Shown: piece by piece, positions 10,600-21,000 of the stretch | Position numbering within the stretch: position 1 is the stretch's first letter | Layout of the letters: each line of letters begins with the position of its first letter | NCBI GenBank assembly: GCA_033297075.1 | Contig: MU858284.1 | Coordinates: forward strand, 1 to 52,226 | Direction: 5' to 3' | Length of the DNA stretch: 52,226 nt | Source: Rhypophila decipiens | Lineage: Eukaryota > Ascomycota > Sordariomycetes > Sordariales > Naviculisporaceae | Notes under the pieces: generated by a model | Seen by the model: only the letters and a program-made list of their open reading frames with translations | Databases searched by the model: none | Told to the model about the DNA's origin: nothing | Made by a program: the position numbers and the translations under genes

Positions 10600-12267
10600 T
10601 CACCGCTCGCCCCGCCCAAGCCGACCCAGCTCCTTCTCAATCGCCTTCCAAGTCGCCTCGGTGCACATGCCTTGCATCCAGTAATTTCCCGCGGCGTCCT
10701 TTCCCATGACGCCCCACGAGTTGCGCAGCTCGGGATTGTCCGAGAACCCAACAGGTACGACAGCCACCGGTTTGCCCGGCCTGCTCTCCGTTGGCCATTG
10801 TATTCCTGACGACGACGGTCTATGATCGCCTGCTACTATCGCCCGACTCACGTCAAAGACGTCAAAGAATTTGGCACAGTGCCAGTTCGACACAGCGACA
10901 AGAATACTGTCGGATTTAGCATACAAGCCCGGTCGCTGGCTCGGGGGCAGCGAGTGGAAGGACCGAACACAGCGAGCGACGAACTCGGGGGTGGTCTGCT
11001 CCTGCACCGCGGATCGGATATGGCGTGCTGTTTCACCTAGCGGGTTGGTTAATAGGGATTGCACGGTCGTGTGGGCCATGGCGACCGAGGTGAGATTTTG
11101 GACCCAGACAGGGCCGGTCGGGCCGGGTTGTTGTCCGAAAATGCAACGGAGGCGGCGGCGCATGTCGACGACGGTCATGATGGCTACGGAGCGGGTGGAG
11201 GAGGAGAGGAGGCTCAGTCGGGCGAGCCAGGCGGTGAGGATATCGCCTTCGCTGAGTCTTGGCGGGAGTTCTTTTCTTTTAGCAAGACCTTCTGATATTC
11301 CTAGATCCCTCTGTGCTTCGTCCTTGAGAACCTTGATTGTCGCGGCTGGGACGAAGAGAACCTTCGGGACAACCTTGCCGCCGAAGAGCAGGACCCAGAT
11401 GAAGCGCATAATAAAGAGAAGCATGCCGATTCCAGTGAGTCTTTGGTGGCCAGCCACCTCAAGCTCGGACGGTGGCTCTGGGTCCAGTTTTGCAATCTCG
11501 GTGGTCACGTCGCTGCCTTTGTGCTCGAGACCGCCCATCAAAGGCTGTACTTTATCAATATGTCCAGCCAAGACGTAGCTCCAGTTCCTGAGCAGGGCAT
11601 GGCGCCCCATTGCGTCAGTCATGGCGTGGGGCCACTTGAGGACGAGAACGGTGGCGTCGCGGAAAGACAGGGTGTGCAGCGAGAGCAGCGGATGGTCGCT
11701 GCAGAGGTAGTCTTCAAACTTGTGGAGAGACTGGTCGGGCTCGAGGAGATCGATATATTGGTCGAAACCCGATTGGACGGACGGTGTGGTGGTGGGATGC
11801 GGGAAGTGAGCGGCCATCCGCGGGTGCTGTTCCATGTCGATGTCATGATAGCGAATGTGCGAGTAGCGCACTGCTGGGCGCCCACGAGTGAATTGGTCTG
11901 GGACATGAAATTCGAGTCTGCCACTGGCTTTCTGGTTATAGTATTTCACTTCAAATCAGCCCAAAATCCTCACTTTATTTCAATCTGTCAGGCAGGTCTT
12001 GCTTTTCTTCGCTCTCTTGTTCGTAGTAGACGCCAATATGCAACAACTTACATTTAATCGAAGACGTCCGCCGAGTTTCCTCCACTCGCCAATCTCGAGC
12101 AGTCGGGCCAGAGCAGCGTGAATCTTGTCGCAGTCCAGTACCTCGTTGAAGCGGAACTCGCAGCCCATAATAATCGTGCGGACCGTCCGCGTGTCGTCAA
12201 GGCCATCGCAGGGTATCACATCGTCTGTGGCCACATGGGGAATAGGAATGCGCCTTGGTTTGAACAT
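10600..12267 (-). CDS. BAHD/Tri101-type acyltransferase (transferase family)
   Basis: Two exons (12267-12052, 11931-10600) give 515 aa. The intron at 11932-12051 has a GTAAGT donor and a CAG acceptor, and joins GGRLRLN to KASGRLEFHVP, the expected continuous motif of this family. The HxxxD catalytic motif is HAMTD (His174, Asp178). These enzymes move an acyl group from acyl-CoA to an alcohol or amine and often act in secondary metabolism; Tri101/Tri3-like enzymes are the fungal examples. Around residues 255-285 is a very hydrophobic stretch (IGMLLFIMRFIWVLLFGG) that may touch a membrane. The second family motif, DFGWG, is not intact: the matching place reads FFDVFDVSRA. No synthase gene lies nearby, so this is not obviously part of a biosynthetic cluster. 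The substrate cannot be deduced. Confidence 0.85.
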
Positions 12268-13750
12268 AGTAGTTGAGTATCGCAAAACGCTAATTGGTAA
12301 TCGTATGTTTGGTATAGTGTAAAGGGGAGGATGCCAGGGCAGAACTAAGGCCAGATACGTGTATGTACTTGTAGGTGACCCGACCAACGCCAGATGACTT
12401 GGCCAGACCAGACCAAAGAATTGAAGTTGACTTTGGATGGAAAAGAAAAAGCAGATCAAAGTAGGGCCAGGTCTTTGGCGTTGGTCGACTCACCAACATT
12501 CTGGCCAGACCTATGATGCTATCTTATTTATTTCCACAGCGACTGGTCCCCTGTCTCTTACCATGTACCGTATCTACACGCTGCAGTGCGGATACTCCGG
12601 ATGTATCACAAAGGTTGATGGTCGTTTATACGCATTTTTGAAACTCACAGGACCCTGCTACCGGTATAGAGTGCTTCTATCATCAGAATATATTCTCAAG
12701 GTCTCGATCCCGAATTTGCTCATGTCTCAGATAATGGATTTATTCGGCATGGATTCAACTTCAGCACAAACATGGACCTCAAACATCCTTGTTAAAGGAC
12801 GTAAGTTGCGTTCTGTTCAACAAACTCAGATCTGATCTCTGGTCACTCGATATTATTTTCTGTGACGTCAGCGCTTAATGACTGATTGGAATTCTCTTGG
12901 TGTTCTTAAAGATACTCATTTGTAAAACTCGAAGGCTGATTGCTGGGAAACATAGTTTCATATGTAGGAGACGGGACTCTTCGACGAGCCATTGCCGTAA
13001 GAAAATGAAAGCAAAGAAATGAGTGATATATTACGTGATTGGGAAAAACACTATTTTCCAGGTTCAGGCGTCCACCGACGTTTAATTGTGGCGTTGAGCT
13101 AACTCTCTCGGCTACGGTACTGTACTCGGGTGGCTTCAGTAGTACAGCCTTCCCAACTATAGGCTTACCTAGCCGGTAGTCACGAAACGCCACCATTCAG
13201 GCCCTCGATTGGAGTCGTGCGCCGAAGATGACTCGGCCCGAGCAGAGAGAGTCAGAGAACCGCAAGGCAAATCTGCGGCCATGATACAAACAAATTCGCA
13301 ATCCCATTGTCTTCCGTCGCTCTCGGTCAATGCGACTGCTCAGCCATGTCAAGTAGAGGCTCGATTATTGCAAAGGGGCAAAAAGGGGGAGTGGACCCAA
13401 TTTCAGGTCTTTGCTTAACATTTCTGCATCAAGAGTTGACCCAAATCTGATACGGATACGTAGTGTAGTTAACCTTGCTGTTTTCTTCCACGCCAAGCAT
13501 TTTCCAGCGCACTATCGATCCGCTTCAGCGAATACTCCACCCACCTGAACTTCTGGCCCAGTCTGGGCCCCCTAGCGCTGATCTCGCCCCATACGATTGA
13601 AAGAGTTCAAGACCCACCAAGCCGGGATGAAAGATATGAATGCGGTTAAGCTTTATCCATCAGCAAAGGTTTCCAAGAATCCAGAACCCAAGATCATCAG
13701 TTACGGAACCCTGGAGCCTGCAGAACGTGGCAGCCCGGGTCCCGAAGGCA

Positions 13751-13780
13751 GGGATGCTCTCCGCAGGGATGCTCTCCGCA
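13751..13780. repeat. 15-bp tandem duplication
   Basis: Two perfect tandem copies of GGGATGCTCTCCGCA lie about 225 bp upstream of the WSC gene start. The repeat could be a duplicated regulatory site or a simple slippage product. Confidence 0.8.
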
Positions 13781-13880
13781 GGGAAAATCAATAGTCGAAA
13801 TATCGAATGCTTCTTGTCGTGAACTGGGAAAGATGATGGCTGTTTCGTGAGCAGCGACTAGCGACTAGGATGACCGGTGA

Positions 13881-13886
13881 TATAAG
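13881..13886 (+). promoter_or_regulatory. TATA-like element of WSC gene
   Basis: TATAAG lies about 120 bp before the chosen ATG at 14003. The spacing suits a TATA element followed by a short 5' leader. Called only from motif and distance. Confidence 0.4.
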
Positions 13887-14002
13887 ATGCTGCTGCAAGC
13901 CACCCGTTTGACTCAAAGCCACTCGCTCCTTCCGTTTCACAAAGACCAGCCCGGTGGATCTTGAAAACGCCTCCCAATTTTCACGATTGCGCCCCTGAAG
14001 TC

Positions 14003-16570
14003 ATGGCTTCCACTCGTTCGGGCCTGTTCGTTTCGCTCCTTCTCACAGGATACGGCGCATCTACAGTCTCGTCCCTTCCTTCCAGATGCACCAACACCCT
14101 CAACCGCAGAGCCCCAGGTGATGCTGCCGTGCCTGCCTTCTCTCCTTTGGGATGCTACACCGACAACGAGGGGGGCGGCCGGGCGCTTTCGGACAGCCAG
14201 ACCGCCTCGGATGACATGACGGTTGAAAAGTGCGCCACTTTCTGTTCCCGGTACAACGTTTTCGGTGTCGAGTACGGCCGGGAATGCTACTGCGGAACCA
14301 TCAAGGCCGAATCCAGCAGGGAAGTCGATGCCTCCGAGTGCTCCTTCCCCTGCGCCGGTGATGCCGCCCAGAAGTGCGGCGCCGGCAACAGGCTCAACCT
14401 CTTCACTCTAGCCGCGCCCGTGGTTCGCGGTCCGGCCACGCTCGTGGGTGCCACCTCCCTCGGATGTTTCGTCGATGGCGAGCCCCGTGTGCTTCCCTAC
14501 AACATCATCGGGGCCGACGACATGACGGCCGCCAAATGTGCTGCTCACTGTGAGGGATACGATTACTTTGGCACCCAGTACTCTCGCGAATGCTACTGCG
14601 GCACATCCGCCCCGGCCCAGGCCGCCCCAGCTTCTGAGTGCTCTATGCCCTGCGCGGGTAATGCTGACGAGCTCTGCGGCGCCGGTATGCGACTCAACGT
14701 GTACAAGTTTGACGAGGACGAGGACGAGGACTGTGACTGCGACGAAGAGGACCCTGAAGATCCAGAGTCCCCGGTTCCCGGCTTCGACTACCAAGGTTGC
14801 TTTACCGACAATGTACCACACCGAGTTCTTTCAGCTGCCGTCTTCAGCGATCCTCAGATGACGCCGTCCAAGTGTGCGGCATCGTGCACTGTGGCGGGGT
14901 TCACCTGGTCCGGCACTCAGTATGGAGCAGAGTGCTATTGCGGCAACGAGCTAAACCCGGCGAGCACCAAGGTCGCCGAGTCTGAGTGCAGCATGCCATG
15001 TGGTGGCGATACCACTTTGAAGTGCGGTGCATCGAACCGCCTGAGCATATATACTGCCGAGGGAGTCGTCATTCCCGGTCCGGCCAACAACCTGGACACC
15101 ATTGGGGAGTTCAGATACGCCTCGTGCTACGCTGATAATCTGGAGCACCGTGTCTTGGAGGCCGTCGATTACCGCACCGCTGATATGACTATCGAGAAGT
15201 GCGCTGCCCGTTGTGAGGCGTACCTCTACTTTGGTCTTCAGTTCGGAAATGAATGCTATTGCGGTGATGAGCTCCGGGGTGGCCAGGTTTTGGCCGAGAC
15301 TGACTGCGGTATGCTCTGCGTGGGTGATAAGACCCAGCTATGCGGTGGACCGGCCAGACTCAACCTGTACACTCGAGCAGCGGCCGTTATCTCGTCCTCA
15401 GTTGTCGCCTCTAGCGTTCAAGTGCCGTCATCCTCGGTTGTCTCGTCAAACAGTGCATCGGCAGTCATACCATCTTCGTCCATTCCAGCATCTTCGTCTG
15501 TTGCGGCACCCTCGTCTTTTGCGCCGTCTTCCTCTGTCGCCGCCTCTTCGTCTGTCGCCCCACCATCGTCTGTCGCTGCATCTTCCTCCGCCGCCCCTGC
15601 TTCCTCGGCTTCTTTGAGCATTCCTGCGCCCTCCTCTGTTATTGCCAGCAGCAGTCATCTCTCATCGTCCATTCCATCCTCAACTTCCACAACACCCAAG
15701 ACGACCGCTGGCCCTGTCATGACTACCATCACCACATGTCCCTCCTCGTCCACTGTCGACAATGGATATGGGTGCTTTGCCTCCGGCTATTCTCCAAGTT
15801 ATTGCACCACACTAACGGGGCTCTCCAACTCTCGCGCATTGTCCTCCATGATCACCGCCTGTCGCCGCTCAATGACTACTTGGGGCAACACTGCGGCCCC
15901 TTATACATCATGTTTTCCCGGGTCTGTAGCCGCCAATCCAGCCAACTTGGCTGTCGCCCAGGCCACTGCTCAATCGGTCTTCTCGTGCCTACAGAATAGC
16001 GGAGCAGTCTGCACCTACGCTTCCAGCTGCACGACCAACACATACGAGGCCACGGCTGTTCCCACCTCAACACCTACCCTTGACGTGGGCGTCAACCTTC
16101 TCCAGAATCCCTCCTTTGAACTGGGTGATAGCCCTGCCAACTCGAACTGGACCTTCTCTTCCAACTCGGGAAACATCCCTGCCACAATCGTGTCTTCCAC
16201 CTCTCGCTCCGGCTCCCGTGCGTACCAGGCAACCTACCGCAATATCAATGGCGCCGCCCTCGAAAACACCCAAGTCGTCCGAAACCTTCAGCCGCTACAC
16301 ACCTACTACGCCACAGTGTTCTATATGCATACCAACAGCGCCGCAAGCACATATTTCCGCCTGGAAGTCAACCCTGGTGGGTTCACGATAGAGCATAGCC
16401 TGCAAAGCCGGGCCCCGAACACGTGGCACGAGATAACTCTTGAGTTCACCGCCTTTACGAATTGGCTCGAATTCAAATTCGTCCCGAGAGGTATAGTGTT
16501 GGGTAATACAGGAACCCCGGGGGGAGTAGATGTTATATACGCCGATGATGCTTGGCTGAGTAGAAGGTGA
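14003..16570 (+). CDS. Secreted protein with four WSC domains and C-terminal CBM-like domain
   Basis: A single exon. I start at 14003 (855 aa) rather than the earlier in-frame ATG at 13961, because the later one puts the signal peptide (about 1-24) at the N-terminus. Four WSC domains lie at about 47-136, 151-236, 262-351 and 370-458, each with the eight-cysteine pattern around GCYTDN, ECYCG, PCAGD and CGA.NRLN. Between the second and third is an acidic DEDEDEDCDCDEED linker. Residues 461-575 are a Ser/Ala/Pro stalk, probably O-mannosylated. About 590-690 is a separate Cys-containing domain. About 705-855 starts NLLQNPSFE and resembles galactose-binding-like carbohydrate-binding modules. There is no transmembrane helix or GPI signal at the end, so the protein is probably secreted or wall-bound. 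WSC domains bind glycans; no catalytic domain is present. Confidence 0.88.
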   Translation: MASTRSGLFVSLLLTGYGASTVSSLPSRCTNTLNRRAPGDAAVPAFSPLGCYTDNEGGGRALSDSQTASDDMTVEKCATFCSRYNVFGVEYGRECYCGTIKAESSREVDASECSFPCAGDAAQKCGAGNRLNLFTLAAPVVRGPATLVGATSLGCFVDGEPRVLPYNIIGADDMTAAKCAAHCEGYDYFGTQYSRECYCGTSAPAQAAPASECSMPCAGNADELCGAGMRLNVYKFDEDEDEDCDCDEEDPEDPESPVPGFDYQGCFTDNVPHRVLSAAVFSDPQMTPSKCAASCTVAGFTWSGTQYGAECYCGNELNPASTKVAESECSMPCGGDTTLKCGASNRLSIYTAEGVVIPGPANNLDTIGEFRYASCYADNLEHRVLEAVDYRTADMTIEKCAARCEAYLYFGLQFGNECYCGDELRGGQVLAETDCGMLCVGDKTQLCGGPARLNLYTRAAAVISSSVVASSVQVPSSSVVSSNSASAVIPSSSIPASSSVAAPSSFAPSSSVAASSSVAPPSSVAASSSAAPASSASLSIPAPSSVIASSSHLSSSIPSSTSTTPKTTAGPVMTTITTCPSSSTVDNGYGCFASGYSPSYCTTLTGLSNSRALSSMITACRRSMTTWGNTAAPYTSCFPGSVAANPANLAVAQATAQSVFSCLQNSGAVCTYASSCTTNTYEATAVPTSTPTLDVGVNLLQNPSFELGDSPANSNWTFSSNSGNIPATIVSSTSRSGSRAYQATYRNINGAALENTQVVRNLQPLHTYYATVFYMHTNSAASTYFRLEVNPGGFTIEHSLQSRAPNTWHEITLEFTAFTNWLEFKFVPRGIVLGNTGTPGGVDVIYADDAWLSRR

Positions 16571-17956
16571 TTGCGTTTTTTTCTAGTTCCTCTGTAAAAT
16601 CCTTGTCAACTTGAATCAAGGGCTGGCTGGTCGGGTGGACGCAATTGCATTTGCATTTGAGCAGTCATTTTCCTTTCAGCTTTTGTTTCTATTCTTTGGA
16701 AACCAGCAGTTCCATTGCATTCTTGTAGATATATGAGCCACATTTGAAGCCCCACACGAGGAATGAGACGACTTGTTCCCAAGTTTCGAGCATCTGAAAG
16801 AGACAATACAATATCCCGTAATTACTCAACCTTCAAATTCACGGTACAGCTTTTGTGAAAGATGTATAGGTATATATGTCCCTTGTTGCTCTGGCAGTAA
16901 TAATTCATCAGCGATGGCCCAACTATCAAGTTCACCTTGACTTGCTAAGCCCGTCGAGGTGTTAAATTGCCGCCCGAGATGCCTGCTAGTTCGTCTTCAG
17001 TTCGTGGAACTTTTATGAGTCGTGACATGTGATTCTATCATTTTTGGTGATGTTGTAATTGCGTGAATGTGACACGAAGTCTTGCCACCGAGTCCTTGAT
17101 TAGTATGTACCAAAGTTCTCAATTCATTGTTTCGTCACGGTATCTGGCTGCCTAATCCGTAGGAGGCCTCATCCTTAGTTACCTCAGGTATGAATTGGAT
17201 GACGGTAAGAAATAAGATCACCACAGACGAGTTGAAGACTGGATTCCAACTTTCAAGGGGGCTTGGATGTATTTGTTTCTTGGTTTTGAGCGAGATGATG
17301 ACGGTGCTTTTCGATCGGTGTTTGGCCTCTTGTCGGCTGGGCTTATTCCGTGTAAGTCCGCGCTCTGGGCTCCCTTTTGTGGGGCAAAAGGATTCAATCG
17401 ACATGTACGGTACTTGTCGTGCCTGGCCTGGCGTGGGCCTACCCAGACCAGTGGCCTCATGCGAGGCCCCGGGGTAAACTCCGCAACTCCGCAACATATG
17501 TTGTCACTTTGGGATGCTGGTCTGGTGATGTGAACTTGATGTTGGAACTCACAGCCACAGCTAGTACCTCCGTTGAAACTTGGAATTCATGCCTGGACTT
17601 CTATGGATTACCAGGCAGAAAAATATGGAGACATGGGATTGATTTCTAGTTCGCTGAATGCGCGTGAATTGCATCCTAGGTCCCGACCCCAATCCCGATG
17701 TGCTGGTCGGTCGGTACGTCCCGACTATCGACCGATACAGATTGGGAAACTCGGGGTAGATAAGGTCTCGCAATGCAGACCGGATTGCATGGTTTTGAGG
17801 GAACCAAGGAGCAAAAGGCTCCTGCATTTCATTCAGTAGGGAGGAGAAGAAAAAAATGCCTCATGTGCTGTGTCAGCACTTCAAACTCAGCCTACTCAGG
17901 CTGCAGCTTTCGGTTAATATTGCTCTTTGGGTCTTTTTTCTTTTTCCCTAGCGAAG

Positions 17957-18001
17957 TGATGTGACACAAGGTGACGTGACACAAAGTGACGTGATACAAA
18001 G
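17957..18001. repeat. Three-copy 15-bp tandem repeat with TGACGT cores
   Basis: Three units read TGATGTGACACAAGG, TGACGTGACACAAAG and TGACGTGATACAAAG. Two of the three contain TGACGT, a half-site bound by CREB/ATF-type bZIP factors. There is no gene within 4 kb on the sense side, so a regulatory role is open. Confidence 0.8.
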
Positions 18002-21000
18002 TATCCTTGTTCTGACATATTGTTCGTGATGTTAGGAGCAAATATTGATATGTTGATATGTCGCTTATGCTTGGCGGCTTTCTAGGCAACCGTAAACCAT
18101 GAATGCGGCTAATCAGTAGGCGCGCTTATATAAAATAGGGCTGCGATTAAAATTTATAGCATGGTAGACAAAGGATCACAATCAAAGTCCGTCTTGAAAT
18201 TTATTGATCCCAAAACGGAAAATGGTCGAGCGGGGGCTGGGTTACAGCTGTGTCGTAGAATGGGGTGTAACTGTGTACCACAATGGCAGGCATGCCTCAC
18301 GCCAGGTGGTGTGACACACATCTGCATGCACAGTGCTATAACTTTTGGCGATGGAAGAGGCTGGTTTTGATGCATGCGGTGTCAATGAACACAGAGTGTA
18401 AATGGATCAATATTTTTGGAATCAGGGCTATAAACTGCAAGGCAAGAAACCCAAGTTACACAAAGTGGGTTTGTATGTATTAAATACGTACTGCATATTT
18501 TAACTCCATGGGGTCCGGAGATGTCCCCGGCATGCAGGAGGTGGGGGGGCCAACATAGATCCAGGTGTCAAGTTGGCCCGGATCCCATCAGCTGGGCCGA
18601 TTTGGCCGCGCCGGGGAAGGGGCGATGGAGTCTGTCCGGTGGCGTCACGGCCGAGTTTCCGGGCCCCACACCGGCCGGCCAAATCCCGAGCACTCCCCGG
18701 AGTGGGCTTTGCGGTCAACGTACACCGGCCAGCTCCTTTGCCGTTCAAACAGATAAACACGAGCGGTTATGACCACCGACCTAGGCTCGAGCTCTGGTTC
18801 TTACTGCAAGCTGAAAATGGTACCTCGGAGGCTCTGGAGACAAATGTGGCTGGTTCATATTTCCGTGATAGTTTCGAAGCTGCTCAATTGTTCCTTCAGA
18901 ACTCGAGGTTCACTAAAACAACAGGTCAAGATGGCAGTCTCGTTCTGGGTTGAGGTGAGTTTTGTCTGCCTCGCCCAGAGTCAAAGAGTTGCACAGGACC
19001 AGACGGGTAACATCTGACATGCCACTTGCTTGCTTGGCTCGCGCCCAGACAAGGCACAGAGGCAGTTCTGACCCAAAGGAACTCGTATGCATCCCCACCA
19101 GGTCCAGGAAAGAAAAAAGAACTACATAGGGCGATCTGGCGGGGATACATCTGGTGAGGATCCGCTTTGCTCCCTGGGTCCATAAAGCTTATCCTTTGCA
19201 TTTGTAAGCTGTAGTTGGCGGAATATGCCGTCGAACTGGACTTGACAACGTGTTTGGTCGATTTTGCGCGATGGCTGCGTGGCATTTGTGTACGGCGGCT
19301 CAGCAGACTGTCCGAGCAATGCATGCCCGCGGCAGATGAGGTACTCTCGGCTTCTGATAAGTTGAAGAATCGGTGGCCAGGTTTAGCTCAATCTAGCCCA
19401 GATACTCAGTATAGATAAATGCTTTGACAACTATGTACTGATTGGAAGATCGCCGGACAGAACTTGGCATGAGATTCATCTTCAAATATGTCTATTAGTG
19501 GCCCGTGACGACCAAAACGTTAAACGATTCATTCTGCAGGGTCCAGTATCCAATTATTCACAAGGTTATACAAGCATGCGGATATAAGCGGCGGCCGTGG
19601 TTTCCTGCCTCCGTTATGTCTCAAATGCAGGGGTGTGTAAGAACTTTGTTCACAGATGGGTTGCTTGTTGGCCAGGGGGCTCTGGGGTATATTCGCTAGA
19701 GGGACCGGAGAGCGGAGCCGAGATTTTTCTGGACCGGGAAAGCATCCGGTCTCGGGTCCAAGAATTCGAATTCGGAATAGTCATAAAAGGCTTGAACGAT
19801 ACGCGCATCTGGTGTCATGGAGATGAATTTGGGACTTCCAGATTCGATTAATATCGGTGACAAGTCCGAATATGAGCTCTCCGTTTCGGGTCGTGTGAGA
19901 CCTACCTGTGTTACTGTGTAAGTGTGCTATGTGGAACCATGACGATGGCTGTTCGAGCATTCGTCGCCTTATCCGCCAAGCGACCGCCTGGAGCTGGAGT
20001 GTACCATGGAATGTCTACAGATTTCTAAGCCGGATGTGAAGAGGTGTGGGATCTCCTGTTTCCGAGTTAATTGGAGGTTGAAAAGAGAGACTTTTGAACC
20101 AGCAAACAGGGGTAATCTCATAGGCAATCAGCCCCGCTCAAGGGCTTGGACCTATGTAGATTGACATGTGCTGGGGAAGAATCAGAAAACAATGCCGGAG
20201 AAGCGGTCAGGTTAACTCACAGTACATGTATAGACAAGGCAACGGGCCCTCATGGTTGTGGTTGGCTGGATTACGGCTATTCTTGAAATGAAATATCTCA
20301 GAGAATCCGTCCGCCGACCAATTATCTGTAGTTCCGAGGTCTCTGTTTCATGTATTATAAGTGACCACCTCGCATATAGGATGTTGAGTGGAGGACTGAC
20401 ATGGACTGTTCTTCTGGGTATGTAGTGGGACAGTTCTCTTGCCTTGAAGTCCTCCGAGAGGCTGGCGGCAGTGTGTTATTGATACCGGATTGCACTGAAT
20501 CTGCCGTAACGTCTCATACTTCGCCACACTATGTTATCCATCAAGGGACATGCCGGGGCATTTGCTGTCCATGATATTCTGGTCATTACCTGTTTTATGC
20601 AGCGAATGATACCGTCTGCCCTCCGTTCAGCGTGGCTCTTGTGTTTTCCAGCGGCTGGAGTGCATTTTGGCCGGTATCAGCTGGTACTTTGCACAAGAGC
20701 CACGCAGATCATGAAGCACTATCCCGTCCAATTGATCAAATTTGGCCAGGTTTTTGGACCTTTCTATCCATCTCCTTGTTCTTTTTTTGCGGTCGCCAAG
20801 GACTCCTGCCTAAGCACTGCCATGAATGTGGTGAATTCGACCATTTGGCACCAAGCCGAAAGGTTAACTTTCAGCATGCTCGCCCCCATACTACAGGACC
20901 ATTACATGTCTCTAGACATGTACAAGTCCAGACAGGGAGTTCTGCCCTGTAACCGATAAAGAAGTTATCCGGACAAACAGGCAGTGATCAAATCCAGTCA

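Larger units (their letters stand above)
12268..14002. other. Intergenic, about 1.7 kb
   Basis: No gene is supported. The interval separates two divergent genes, the acyltransferase (-) and the WSC protein (+), so it should carry both promoters. The octamer TACGGATA occurs at 13451-13458. A two-copy 15-bp tandem repeat (13751-13780) and a TATA-like site (13881) lie in the right part. Confidence 0.5.

Noticed and set aside
20531..20959. 142-aa plus-strand frame
   Set aside because: No recognisable domain; isolated in the gene-poor region.
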